DNA of 64,000 bases from Struthidea cinerea (Eukaryota; Chordata; Aves; Passeriformes; Corcoracidae), in NCBI GenBank assembly GCA_013397865.1, contig VZTI01001048.1:3575842-3639841 (forward strand), written 5' to 3'. How positions within the stretch are numbered: the stretch's first letter is position 1; every line of letters begins with the position of its first letter. The notes under the pieces are model-generated. The model was given only the letters and a program-made list of their open reading frames with translations. It was not told the origin of the DNA and ran no database searches. This document shows positions 27,070 to 40,239 of the stretch, one piece after another. A program made the translations under genes and the position numbers.

Positions 27070-28949
27070 GAACTGACCTTAAGGTTAATTAAATGTTTGA
27101 GAAAACCTGAGGTGATTTATAGTTTCATGCTGAAAGCAAGAAAAATTCACAGTTTTGTTAGGTTCTGATGTAAAACAAGATAAAACCTAGTGCTCTCAAG
27201 CTGAGTTTCACTTTCAGTTTTTATTTTCTTTTACAATCTGAAACTCAGAGAAACTCCAGTTGAGTGAAATGCACTGTGTGGATTGCAAACAGGGGTTTTT
27301 TTGTAATTCCTTAAGAAGATGCATCCAGAAAGTTTTGTACATCTTTGCTTCTATGATCTCCTTCATACATCCTACTAATAATGAATCTCTTTATTTGAGG
27401 TTTGTTTTCATGGTACTTTTTTTACTGGAACTATTGCAAGCAGCGCTGGGCATATTTCTTCAATGTGCGTATAAACAGTTATGAGAGAAGTAAAAAAGAA
27501 AGCCTTCTGTATACACATTTCATGGAATAGACAGCATTAGTTAAGGAATGTTATATACTTGATTTGATTAATGAGTTTTGGGGAGATTATTTCTCAGCTT
27601 GATTCATGTGCTTAAGGACTGTAAAGTAATTTAGAATCTAATTGCAATGTTTTCCAGAATTTTATGTGGCTTACATTATCCTTACGGAATACAGAAATTC
27701 CAATCCGTCCTCTACATAATTCTTTGATGTACAGTAGCATAATTCATTTTACTAGAAGGTAGCAGGATTACACATGCAAGTATGTTATTCATTTGAAGAT
27801 ATTAAACTTTCATCTGTATATGTTGATAAAAATACCCAATATCAGTATGTTAATACACAGATTTCTCAAGGTTCACTGTACAGTTCTGCTATTTAATAAA
27901 GGCAGAGAAAGATTTTTCCACTCTAATTGCATGTACGATATTAGAATTTGTATATAAAAATAATGGTAATTTTTCGTTCTCATTTCCTCAGCCAGTATCT
28001 ATTCTGGTAGAAGCTGACTATATATCTATTTGAGTGTGGAAAAAGCACTGCTATATGCAGACTCTATAGGTGGGAAGGAGAATTAAGGGAGGTGTTTATC
28101 AACAGCCATACAAAAAATCCACAAACATTGAAATCATCGGAAGCTGTGACAGCAAAGAGATCAAGCTGAAAGGAAGCTGTGACGTAGAACTGAAAGTGCA
28201 CAGAGTTCAAGACTTGATAACTTCATGAATTCCGTGAAGGGACTCCTTCAGAACAAAAAGAAGCAGAAAGAATCTAAACCAGCTCAGAGCTGCATGACTC
28301 AGCTGCTCTGACAGTAACATTATCTTTGTCCTGAGAACAAAATGCTGAGAGTAGGAGAAAGTGTTCAAGTGTCCAAGAGCTGCTTGAACATCTCAGTTCT
28401 CTGAAGCTCCACTGCTGCCTTCTTCATATTTCATAAAGGGGTCTGGATTTTTTGTGTCCCTGACCAGGAGCTGGCAGAATGAATTTATAACCACAGACCC
28501 CAAAATGGATAGAAGGAATATCTTAACAATGAGTTAGGTGTAGACACCAACAAGAGAAAAGGTAATGAGCCCTCACCTTTTAGAGCATTGTTTTGTGTTT
28601 CTGTGTATCTACATCTGTCTGGTATTCTATCTATTCCCGTTTTCCTGCTGCAGGACATTTTTCATGTTCTGTGCTTTCAGTTTGCCTTGAATTACTGACT
28701 TTTAATAGGAAAAAAAAAATGTATTTTAAGAGGAATTTTTTGAAACCTAGACATTTAGAGAGAAGTTTTCTACCCTTAGTGTCCTGGATCATGTAGAACT
28801 GAGACCAAGGTAATTAGAGTAAACCTGCTTTTTGTAGAGACCGTGGCTTTCTTGACTGTATGTCCATGATTTCAATGTGAAATAGGTTAAGGGTCACAAC
28901 ATTTAAAAGTGTCTCTCACTGTCATGAGTTTCTCTTTTCTCATTCTTAC
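27070..28949. other. Noncoding DNA between old repeat and candidate exon
   Basis: Nothing recognised. The interval would be intron or 3' flank of the minus-strand exon that ends at 28,950, if that exon is real. Confidence 0.4.
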
Positions 28950-29139
28950 TTGGGGCTGACAGGGGATGTTTTTTGTCTGCTGCAAATTCCATGTCTGTTT
29001 TCAGAAACTCTAACCGATCTTCCATTTCCTGGATTTTTTTGGGGTCTGTCAGCGTGCAATATCCAAAGTCTTGGTTTTCATGCTTGTGGTGTGCTGTCAT
29101 GTATGTGTTAGGCTTGCCAGAATAGCTGAAGAGCAAGTT
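28950..29139 (-). CDS. Candidate internal protein-coding exon, product unknown
   Basis: This 190-base segment is open in one frame from end to end: 63 codons plus one base, so it enters in phase 0 and leaves in phase 1. On the minus strand it is preceded by CTTAACATTCAG, a usable acceptor, and followed by GTAAGAATG, a good donor. The translation is soluble and charged with no membrane segment. It includes TAHHKHENQDFGYC and, further on, KIQEMEDRLEFLK, whose heptad-like spacing suggests a short amphipathic helix or coiled coil, and it ends KKHPLSAPS. The frame runs on past the donor without a stop for 14 codons, so the exon end rests on the donor alone. I do not recognise the family. Its natural promoter would be the CpG island 15 kb upstream on this strand, but no linking exon was found. 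It could still be a chance open frame. Confidence 0.45.
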
Positions 29140-32100
29140 CTGAATGTTAAGAGTTGATCAACGGCAAATAATGTCCTTTGAAAAAGAAAGTACATCTTGA
29201 TAGGAGTGAAGTATCAAAATTACCTCTTTCATTTACAAAGCCAACGATCCTTTGCTTTTTGAAAACGTCATCAGAGAATTGTTTTTCTCTATTTTATTCT
29301 ATACTGTAAGCACAGATAGTACAGAGGATCTAGAACAGGCTTTAAGATTTTACTTCACTGTAGACAAATCATTAGTGGTATTATTGGATAGTATCTACTG
29401 TATGATGTGGAAAAAAGGGTGCCTCAATAAGATACAGCATAGTGATCACACCAGTTGCCATCACCAGCAGTTACCAGAAAACTAGGCAAAATGTAGAAGA
29501 GTAAGAATACTTTTGCTTAGATTCTTGATAATAGAAGTATCATTACTGAGCCTCTTGAAATTTACTTTCCCTGGACGCCTGTAATTATCTAAATGCTCTG
29601 TACTCCTGTCTATCTTTCTCTTGATTTTTTTTCCCAGTTATTACGTGGCATTAAAATTTGGCTCACAGACTGAAATCCACAGATTTCAAAGAACTGGAAG
29701 TCTATCTATGCATTATTAGGTATTTGCAAGCTAACAGTAAACATTTTGTATCCATTTGGAGATTAGGAAAAGAGAAGGACTCCCTCAGGTTTCATCTAGT
29801 TACAATCCAATATTGAAGGCTACATTTGATATACACACAGTATGAGTAGATGTGTCTGAATACAGAACGGGGCAATGTATTTCACTTTATTTTACACTCC
29901 TTTCCCCAGAAAAGTAAACAAACACACTGAACCATCTTTGCATCTCTAAAAACACATTGGGGAATCATTATAAGGTTTCAGGTGTTCACTGCTAATGACT
30001 GCACTGAATTGGGGAATAAACTTTTCAAGTTTGTTTCTTTTTACTTTACGCAGGTTTGTAATTTAGTGTGTTTCTTAGCTATGTTGAGCTAGATTATCAT
30101 GAGAAAATGAAGACACACAGGAGTATTTTTAAAAAGCATTAATTATTGTCAGTCCCTAGACTGTGCTGTACCCACAGGTGATATTATGAAGCATCTAAAC
30201 CAGAATGGAACGTTGATAAGATTTTTGGTCTTGGATAATTTAGGGACTATTTGAAAGTCCTGTTATGGGAACCTTTCTACTTGCTCTGAGTCAATTGCAA
30301 GATTAAGTTGTGGCAGTTCAACAGAAGAGTATGAAATATTCAATTCTTATGAGTCTCTGGAGGAATATTCCAGCTTCTGTTCATTTTTGGAGTATATAAA
30401 AATTTGAATATATCAAGGGTTTTATGGTTCTGGAGATGGTCAGATCATAGCTGACCAGGCAGATAAATCTTTGGGTTGGATATGATCTTACACAGTGAAA
30501 GCACTAAATCTGTGAAAACCTGCCTTTTGCTTTCCAGATTTTGGCCCTCAATGCTGAATAGCAAGTTAAAAATCTGCCAATTTTGTTGGCAGATGGGGAA
30601 CCCCTCCCCATTTGGAGGTACTGCAATCAAGTGGATTTTTAACTGGTGCAGCACATCTTTATTTACAACTTGTAAAGTGTGTTTTCTTCTAAAACTTTCC
30701 ATGTGATACAGCTTTTTATATTATATTACACTTATAAAATCTCACCAAACCCTTATGAATTAAAAGATAATTAGTGGTTCAAAACACATAAGACGTTAGG
30801 CCAGAAGTGTCAAAAATGTCATGAAAGACCATAAGTCATAGTATACTTGCATTGATCCCTCATATAGTTAGTTTTTAAATCATCTCTTTAACACCTTGTA
30901 AATGTACAAACAACTATGAACCCAAGGGAAACTTTAATATGTTTTTTATACATATTTTAATTTCATCTCAAAGTACTGGCTGCATAAAAATTAAGTCAGA
31001 CTCACAAAAACTCATTGATTTCCTCTGGATAAAACCCATCTGTCCAAACTAATTTAGAACCTTTTTGAAGCTGTAAAGTTAGTCATGCAACACTGAGGTC
31101 ATTATGGACATCCTGTACTGTAGGAACCCTAGTGTAATTTTAAGAAGGTAATTTTGTTATATTTACTGTATTTAAATACAGTGCTACTTTTAAGGAACAA
31201 AAGCCTTACTGTGTAACTGTATTGAAAGTAAACCAGAAGCTGTGAAAAGTGAGATCTGCTCTTTTCCTTGTGATTAATGCACCTTTCTGCCAAAATTGAA
31301 ACTTCTTAACTGAGCTCATTTAATACAAAGTAAACGAATTCTGCTCTTTGGATTTGATCCGCTGGCTAAGCTCTATAGATAAGAGTCTAACAGTGAATAG
31401 CTTTCATTCTAAACAAAGGATGTTTTGATAGAAAGGTCAGAGCTAAGGTCTTTTATATTGTGATAACAGGAAAGGGAAATGACATATTAATGGCAATTCA
31501 TGCCATGGTGGTCTGCTGAACATGGTGGATCCAAAAGAAAAAAAAAAAAGGCTGCAGTGCTATTTTTTAAGGACATCAGTTTTTAATTGGTCTCATTTTG
31601 AATGACAATTTCTTTCATTACAGTTGGCAAGACAGTGATGCCAAAATGTACAACACTACTACCACTGGGAAGGTTGAAAAAAATTGTGTGTATTGATCTG
31701 GATTCTGCCCTCGAACATTTTGCTTCCAACCAGAATATTAAGCAGGCTTAGCCCTTGTGAGTCACACTTCTAACAAATGATGATCTGTAGCTAATTTTTA
31801 TAATGCGATAGACTTTAATTACATGCTGAATCACTTGAATAGGGCAAATAAGTTTAAATTAAGAGGTTCACACTGTGGCTCAGGACACGTACATCATGTT
31901 GTATGCTTTATGCGCAGTGTTAGTGATTTAGGGAGCAGGATTTTCACAGAAGAATAAAAAACACAGAGTTTTAAAACATTTCTACACATTATTAAAAAAT
32001 CTCCGAACTCTCATGCAGGACTGATTCTACCACAGAAATCTTTATTCTGAGATAAACAAAATGAAGTGATTTGGCAAGGCAGCCACTTCAGTGAAGACAC

Positions 32101-34989
32101 TCAAAGCAGTTATTCCACTCCCCTTCCCACCCTCCCAGCCCCCTCCCCTCGGGGCAGGCTGCTTTATCCAGAGCCAGCTGATGTTATCTATAATGCCAGC
32201 AACTTTTTACATATCCACATTGAGTCCAACAATTTCATGACATAGGATGATAGCGTAGATTCCCATGTTACCTAACAGAGTCTGAATTGAATAGCACTTC
32301 TTTTATGCTCAGTAGAGCATCAGCACAGAGAGCAGCAGCATCAAGGATTCAAGAAGCAGTGTAGGATGACAGCACAATAGTACATTTTTCCTGTTCATGT
32401 CTCACATCTCCAAAGAGAAAACTTCCCTTTGCTTTCTTCCCTGCCTCCTCCCTTGAGATGCATTCCCTAGCAGTCAGTCGCTTTGCATGTCAGGCTGCAG
32501 CTGAACTGGAGATGTGATCCCCTGCTACCATAGCCGAGCACTATAACCACATTCTCCTTTTCTAAACTATCACGGCACAAATAATGTCATTATATTTGCT
32601 TGTAAAGGTCCGTCAAGAACTTCGATGACACCAGATAATTCTGAAGAGCATCACATAGGAAGGATACCAGAAACCAAACAACCCCCACCACACTCATGTC
32701 TGCTATTTAAACAACCTTCCACCCCCAGACAGAAAATTAGAACCAGTCTCATTCCTTCCGACTGGGATATTGCATCCATCTCTCTGGATAATTGTTTCGA
32801 CTACACAAGCCCATGTTAGACATGCTTTGTCATGCCGTGTCATCTGGAAGTGGCTCTGGGAAAGAGTGCTCTTATAAAAAAAGCGGCACACAATGGATTT
32901 AAGTTCCAGCAGAGAAATACAGGAACTCTAAAATTATTGCTCACTCAGTAGAGAAAGTGTGTGCCTCTAGATAATGTAGTGTAAAGGTAGTTACACACCC
33001 AGGGTGCACACGAGGTTGATGTAACCCAGCTATTAGGCAAGGAGTATTAGGAATTCAAGTAATTAATTCCTCCTTTCAGTACATCAGTATATCCTTTTGT
33101 CCAGTGTCCATTCCCTTGTCTTAGTGCAACCCAGCATGAGGGCGGTATATTATTCCTGTAGGCAGTGAAAATGTAGGACCTAGGACCAGTAACTTTTCCT
33201 GAACCTTGATGAAATCCCAAATCAATCTCTAGTCGTGATCAACCTCCTCTCCTCATCTCCTGTCCTCCCAGCTGATAATTCTCAGATATCTCAAATAGTG
33301 GGCACTGCCATCCATTCACAAAATTTACCAGCTACACCACCGAGAAAAGAAAATATCTGCTTAAAAATTGTATTCCCTGACATCATTCTACTGCTATATT
33401 TCTTCCTATTTGCCCATAGCACAAGGTGTGTCCTGTCTTTCTCGCTATATCCTACAGTGGTGTGGAAAACTTATTTCAAATGGTTCTTGCTTGGGTAGCC
33501 AAACATTTACTTTACCAAAGTGTGGTTGCAACTCACATGTTTATCTTTTTACTCAATGAAACTAAATTATACCTGAAAAAAAAAAAAGATATCACCTAGC
33601 ATTTTGTTTTAGAGAAAGCTTTTAAATGAAGAAAAATCTGGATACTAGGGAAATATATGCAAGTGAATAAATGTGACATCACTTTCAAAATTTTTTAAGT
33701 TATAAAATAATAAACAGCTCTTTATGAGATAGTTAAATTTTGTTAGATTTTAATCTAGCCATGGAATGAAAACAGTTTCCCATTTTGTAGTGCGTTACCA
33801 AGTAGTAGTAACTTCTTTCAAAATCAAATTTCTCCCTTTTAATAGGTAGCTATTTAAGTACCGTGGAAACAAGGCAGTAGTGTTTTCTAAAATGTTTAGG
33901 AGTTCGCTGAATTTTTTTCAGCCCTCATTACAAATACGTAATTTTGCTCCTGCATCTGAGCAATCATGCTACAAAAAATAAACCTGATATGATGGGGTTT
34001 TACCAGTGACAAAGTTCATGAAAGTAAATGCAACTGCATTTATTTTCTACTTTAAAAAATTAATTAGGAGAACAGCATACTTGGGAAACATGAATTGAGA
34101 CATGACTTTTCTGTGAAATAACTTCTTGAATGACTGCCACAATTGCAAATTATTGTTCAGTTGCAGGTGACATCAAAGACAAGATTGCTGAGAAAGTCAG
34201 TGTGCATGTGCATGTAGTGCTGCCTTTATGTCGGTGTTCTAGAAGATGGAATAGACATCTTTGGAAACCACGCTGCTCTTGACTGAGCTGCTAATTGTAC
34301 AAGACTGATTTGGATCAATATGCTTAAATGATGGACAATTTGCTCTTCCAGGGTCCCCACTTCACTCTGTAAACTGGGGAAGAGTTCAAGCAGAGCTCAA
34401 GGGAGATGTAAGTAAAATTCTGTTACACAGAAGAGTGAATTTAGTCCTCAGACCTGGCCCTGTCACTTAGAGGTAGCATTGCAATCTTCACTCCTCAAAT
34501 CACTTTGCAAGTACAAACTTGGATTTCCTGTAGCAGTCTTTTCCACTAGCAAAGTTTCTACTCTTAATCTTTTTCTTAATATTAAAAGAAAAAAAAAAAT
34601 CTAGTGGCAAAAGTAGTAATGAAGGAGCAATGTGCTTGAAGCAAATCTGTCAAGAAATAACTTTTATTTTTTCTGAATAATGAAAAAAAGGGTAAATTAA
34701 TTTACTCCATCTTGTTTATTTTTGCTGTAATAACACTCTTTAAAATTCTTGCCTTGTGCTGTCCTATTCAGGGTTTATTTGTTTCTATCTTTGAGCGGAT
34801 AGCTCATCATATAAAAGGGGAACACTTTGGAAAACTACAATTGTTCCCTATGTTCTCCAAAAAGTCTTGTTATGCAAGGTCCTCTTTAAAAATACATCTG
34901 TCACACTCTGTGAAACATTTATATGGCCTCTATTTTCATATCTCACAGTCCTAATGCTTCCCAAGATATAACTATGATATAAGAAGGTA
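29140..34989. other. Gene-poor AT-rich DNA, possible intron; no further exon found
   Basis: No second exon of the candidate gene at 29 kb was found. The segment 31,690-31,760, with GATCTGGATTCTGCCCTC, may be another fragment of the old repeats seen nearby. The interval 32,090-32,640 is less AT-rich and has a C-rich tract (CCCTTCCCACCCTCCCAGCC) and an octamer-like CTTTGCATG. It looks like complex single-copy sequence rather than repeat. Confidence 0.45.
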
Positions 34990-35130
34990 CTACTCTCTCT
35001 GTTACAGTGAGGGGAAATTAAAGTACAAAGTGCCTACGTGAATTGGCAAAATCACACAAGAGGCCTGTGGGGGAGCAGGAAATTGAATAGCAGCCTTATA
35101 GCTTAACCAGAGTGTCAGCCTTCTCTTTGA
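34990..35130. repeat. Ancient MIR/L2-like SINE relic
   Basis: The order of phrases is that of the MIR/core-SINE class. GTGAGGGGAAATTAAAGTAC stands for the usual GGGGAAACTGAGGCAC. AATTGGCAAAATCACACAAG stands for CTTGCCCAAGGTCACACAG. GGGGGAGCAGGAAATTGAAT stands for the AGAGCxGGGAATTGAACCC block. It ends near TAGCTTAACCAGAGTGTCAG, matching CCTAACCACT. Roughly a quarter or more of positions differ, as expected for a very old insertion. The class is well supported, the exact subfamily is not. Confidence 0.6.
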
Positions 35131-38100
35131 AAAGAATAAATGGCCCTGGAACTACTGAATGGTTATTGAAATCAATATGCAAGAAATAAAAAGGAGATAG
35201 TAGTTTTTTCTATAATTTTGCATCTGAGATAATGTTTATTTCAAATTTCAAAACTGATGTACTTTCAAAGGACAGAAATAGGCAGACCAAGCAGAACAAG
35301 TGAAATATTTTAATACTATAGAATTCTGAAGAAATCAATGTAAATCACAGTCAGATGCATATATTGATGTAATTTATGTGACTGTATATATATAAATATA
35401 CACATTCTCTTTCAGAAGAGTTGTCCTCCCTCCATCACTTTTGACTTTATTGTTAAAGACATTTCCTGTCAAGGCAAGACAAAAGCAAACTGCAGATTTT
35501 TGAACAATGTCTTCCTGACAAAATATGCCTTCTTGTTCCATGTTGGTCAATACATCAGGCATATCTTATATAACTTTATTTATTAGTGTTAATCATGTAA
35601 TTGATTTCTATTTTTATTGATAGGATTCTCACAATTGAAAAGCCCACAGTTTTGAGAAATAGATTCAGTATCAACTATCTTCCCAGTTATAAACTACAGA
35701 TGTACCTGCTAATTTTGCATATTCTTCAGGATCTTAATTTAACAACCTCTTTTTAGTACATCACGGTTCTGAAATGCCAAGACTGAAACAAAAATCAAGA
35801 GGCCAGAACATGGCATATTTCTGTATGATATTCAATGCTAATTATTAGCTATGTCAAGGAGGTCTGGAGTTGTTATAATAGTGAAGTCATTAGCCTGACT
35901 GTTTATAACCTATTATTTAACTACAGTGTAGCATTAAAGAGTCAACTACTCACATTTGCTACTCAGGCAGAGACGTTTATGACCAAACAGAAATTCCATA
36001 CGCTGTGGTTTTCCTGGCATTTTGCTCAGCTGCTCACTACATATTGGAAACCATGATTACTAAATTGTTTGCTAAATTCAGTATAAAGTTTAATGAATTA
36101 GAGAAATACACTTTACCAAGAAATATATTTAACAGGGATGAGCCTATGTCCTAACAACAGTATTAATGCTGAGAAGAAAAGAGAATTTAGGAGTAGAGAA
36201 CTTCCTACTGTCAAATGAAGTGACTAGAAACAGAAAAAAGAAACCTATACTTTTCCCTACCCTGGTTTTATTTTTATGGCTCATTCAGAAATAAAGATAG
36301 ATGAAATCTTAACATCTTTGTGATGAAAATGTTTTGAAACTTTATTAGAATTTCATCTTCCTGTCTTTTTGGGCCATTTATCATCCAGTTCACTTCAGGC
36401 AATGACAGCTCTATAGTGATCTCCTATTGATGTGCAAAGAACTTTTTTCCAGTGTCATGTCACTCAATCCATCTATTTTTATGCTTCTTAGGAATTATTC
36501 ACTAAAATATATGAATTTTAAGGCTCTTCAAAATAATAAGCATCATTCTGAATCAATATATTCTGTTCTCATACACCTTAACTTTTCAGACATTAACTTA
36601 TGTGAAAATTTTACAAGTCATGAGCTACCGCTGTAAATTGAGGATGAATTTTCCAACTAAGCAGAACCTTTTTAGCGTTGCAAAATACAGTAACTTTAGT
36701 AGCCACATTTATTTGATGTCAAGTAAAAGGAAGAGGATTACAAGTTGGAATAATTAGTATTGGAAACTAATCTTCATGCTGAACTCTGATGGAAATGAAT
36801 GGGTGAATTTTTGAAAAAGACTTTTAATCACCCCTTTTATAAAAAGTGAGTTTCTTTATCTCCTCTGCTTAAAAAGTCATTATTTTTTTCTTTTCAGACA
36901 TTTCCTTTCCTTTCAGACTTTGAACTGGTTCTTCTAATCCTAGCGATGGACAGTTTAAACACAAATAAAATCTAACATCTTTGAAAAAAAAAACCTGGAA
37001 GGGAAAAGACAATTCCTTTTAAAAAACATGTGATACTCACTGTAACACTGAGAAGAAAATTAGTGTGTGCAACGGACATCACCCCAGCCCAGTACCAGTG
37101 AATGAACCAGCTATCCCTAAAGCAAATTTCATGACTTTCTAAAAACTTTTGCTAAGTGCTGTAATGAATTGTATCTTTGAATTAGGCTTGTGAGGGATAC
37201 ATCCAAATTGTCTGAGCCTTAGAGCTCAGTAAATAGTTCAGCTCCATGGTGAGACACTTCAGTAGAGGTTGGGAAGGATATCACAGACCCTTGAGAACAT
37301 ATCAGATTTAGATCAGTGACGTTCAGAATAAGGAACAGCTCAGTGGTAGCTGTTTAGGTAGGCAGATACTCCATTCAGTTTTATTTTCTCTTAAAAAGGC
37401 AACACATTTCTGATAATACCAGAAACTTGGCATCGTCACTGCAAATACACTGATCTATACAGAGTGAGAAGTTAACAGAAATGGTTTAATGTCTTTAACA
37501 CAAAAATGAGGAAGTATCAGAGCTTTTAGAAATGTACGTAAATTTTGTACTACACAATTTTCAATCTACAAATACTTTTATTTACAGGAATAATTACATC
37601 TGCCAATGTGCTAGAAGAATAGTTACTTTTTTTCTTCAGTGCTTTTTATCTCATTGTAATAAAACAGCACTTCCACCCCTACAGATCAACACTGATATCG
37701 TATCACTGGTAATAGACGCTACTTCTGAATCATATGGACGATCAGTATAATCGAAAATCAATGATCTAAACTGAGGCTGGTTGTTCTGTAATGTGGTTTA
37801 TGTAATTTGATAATGCCAATCCTAATGGAGTTAAATATAATCCATCGAAATTTCAGGATGCAAGGGTCAATAGGGAGTGCAATGCTTCACTTCCCAGCAA
37901 TTACCACTTATTACTGGGGCAGTGCTTTTGCTTTGCCGTTCTGCTTGCCTCAATAAATAATATTTGGAGACCCTGCAGCTGCAGTCAATAGAGTACAGTT
38001 TTATTGTCACAGCTTCATAGTCAGATCAATACCAACTCTTCTGAGACCCGGGAGAGAACCACCACACGCCAGTCTAATGAAACCATGTGTTTTTATGATT

Positions 38101-39530
38101 CTGAAATTATACATTTTATTCATTGCTCATGCTTAATGTCACTGCTGCTTTTAATAGGCCCCTTCTGACTAAACTTTTATGTGCCCTTCACATGACATTT
38201 ATGTGTACAAAGAAAGGGAATTTGTGTTCTTAAAATGAGTTATAGTGAACCAAAATTGCAAACATTTCCTGATTTTTTTGTGATGTCGAGTTCAGTTACA
38301 ACATTTCTGTTGCAGAGTTTGAGAATAAACTAGAAAATAATAAAAGTGTCTGAGTGGACCTCATGCTGCCATTTAAAACCCATTGAAGCAAAATGTAAAC
38401 TTCACTCAGGAGTGTGATTCTGTGTTGGCTAAAAAACCTGATCATTTTAAAATACGTCCAAAAAGTTATCCGCATCTTTATGAAAATTTACCTGTTACAG
38501 CTTACTCTGGAAACACCAGACTCAGTTTGGCTATGCAATTCTAAAATCTCGAAAGATTTAAAGGAACAAGTTCAGTCAAAGGCACCTGGGCTCAATTCAG
38601 GAAGAACATTTAAGATGCAAGATAAATTCTCCTGTGTAAACACCAGTAGTGATGTGAATAAGCATCAGGGAGTAGCATTATTCCATGCAAGCAATTTTCT
38701 TCACAATTATTTTTCAACTATTACTTGTATTTCTTACATCTCATGCCAGCGATGATTTGTCACAGGATTACAGAAATAAGGTGAAGTCATTTCCATTGGG
38801 TTAACATAGACTTCTTTCAATGAATGCTTTGGAAACAGCAAAAGCTCAATTTTTGCTGCTGTGAAAAATCCCAGAAGATGTATAGACACTGAAAGTCTGT
38901 TCAATGATTTAACGTCAGGTAAAAAAGGTGAGGAAGGATTTCAACATTTCTTTAAAACAGAGACCCTCTTTCCAACACCTTCAGGAGGGAGTTTTCCTTT
39001 GCAGTAGCATAAATATTTGTAACACTCACCACCACCTGCACAATCATCCCCATAAACTGATATGCTCTCATAACTACTGGTAATGAAACGTGTTTTACGC
39101 TACAAGCCTTTGGCAATGTGTCTGTGCAGCACAGACTTTATCAAAACAAGAGCACCAGCAAGCTCCAGCCACTGCTGTGGCACAGCCACTGCCTATTTTG
39201 AGGTGTTATCTTTCCCAAACAGGCATCTCACATGCACATATAAATGTATACAAAACTAGAGGAAGCAGTGTTGCTGCCCTAGAAACAGAGTCTTGGGATT
39301 CAGGTTTTATTCCCAATTTTTGCCTACTTTTATTATTAAAGTTTTGGGAACTTTATCTGAAGTTGGCAGTTGAAAAACAGAATACTGATACCTGATTATT
39401 TTATCTGCTTTGAGATTGACGAATGAAAAATGGTACGTATGATGTAAACACTCTGTGAATAACATTTATACTTGCATGAACCTAGGCTTTTAAATAATCA
39501 GGTTTGAGTAGACAATGTGTAGTTACCTCA
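35131..39530. other. Gene-poor AT-rich DNA, no supported gene
   Basis: No exon or recognisable young repeat. A short TATATATAAATATACAC run lies at 35,386-35,403. The segment 37,790-38,040 is complex, moderately GC-balanced single-copy sequence that could be conserved noncoding DNA, but conservation cannot be judged from one genome. Confidence 0.45.
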
Positions 39531-39539
39531 TTTTAGAAT

Positions 39540-39640
39540 AACTATGCTTGTTCTCTTTGGGACACCTAAGTTACCCAAGCAAAGTTACCTAACTCCTTCA
39601 GCAACAATTTGGGCCAGTTTCCAACTCTGGATGAATCCAG
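39540..39640. repeat. Probable ancient interspersed repeat remnant
   Basis: GGGACACCTAAGTTACC, AAAGTTACCTAACTCC and GGGCCAGTTTCCAACTC recall the 'GGCACCTAA' family of old amniote relics also seen at 26.2 kb. The match is weak and the borders are uncertain. Confidence 0.3.
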
Positions 39641-39926
39641 AATAATTATGAATTTGAATAATAATGTCAAACCAGAAAAATTAAAAATCACAAATGTCTT
39701 AATTTCAAATGTCTCTAGGAGGTATAGTTAGTCAAAATCATGCCTGAGATCCAAAATTTTGTTTATAATATATGAGCAGACTTTGTGGGTTTGTTGGTCA
39801 TCATCCAGATTCATATAGTTTCAAAACTTTATAAAGGAAAAAGTAAGAAAGAATTCCAGGTCTGCAATACAATTTTGGCAGAACAGACATTGACCTTTAT
39901 GTTCAACTGTAAAAATCTCCTCATCG

Positions 39927-39992
39927 TATGTATATATATCTATATATATATTTATATATATAGATATATATATATATAAATATATATATAAA
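39927..39992. repeat. TA-rich microsatellite
   Basis: An interrupted TA dinucleotide array of about 65 bases, with C and G interruptions and ATTTA breaks. It is partly self-complementary and could form a hairpin or cruciform, but it is a common kind of microsatellite. It accounts for a run of isoleucine and tyrosine in the open frame that crosses it. Confidence 0.9.
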
Positions 39993-40039
39993 GGCAACTA
40001 GTTTTGCACACTGAGGACCTAATCTGGATAAAGACCATA

Positions 40040-40235
40040 CAATAATAAAAGTTTATCTCACTGAAAACAATAGAAGTCTCTTCCACTGATTACAATGGAT
40101 ACTGGATAGGGTACTAAATGGGAAAATTAAGGCATTTATCCAATGAAGCACTTAAACCTGAGAATAGTCTCACTTAAATCTCATTGAAAACCTCTTAGTT
40201 TTGATTTCAGCAGGATTATTTGCAGGGTGAGGCAT
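40040..40235. repeat. Ancient interspersed repeat remnant, longest copy in the window
   Basis: CACTGAAAACAATAGAAGTC and CCACTGATTACAATGGATAC match the phrases 'CACTGAAGTCAATGGxAGTC' and 'CATTGACTTCAATGGGCT' with scattered changes. Further on, AAGCACTTAAACCTGAGAA and CTCATTGAAAACC continue the pattern of the same old element, including its CTTAAG/TCAATGG modules in inverted order. This is the best preserved member of the relic group in this window. It is named only by motif, as I cannot assign a library family. Confidence 0.5.
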
Positions 40236-40239
40236 GGCT

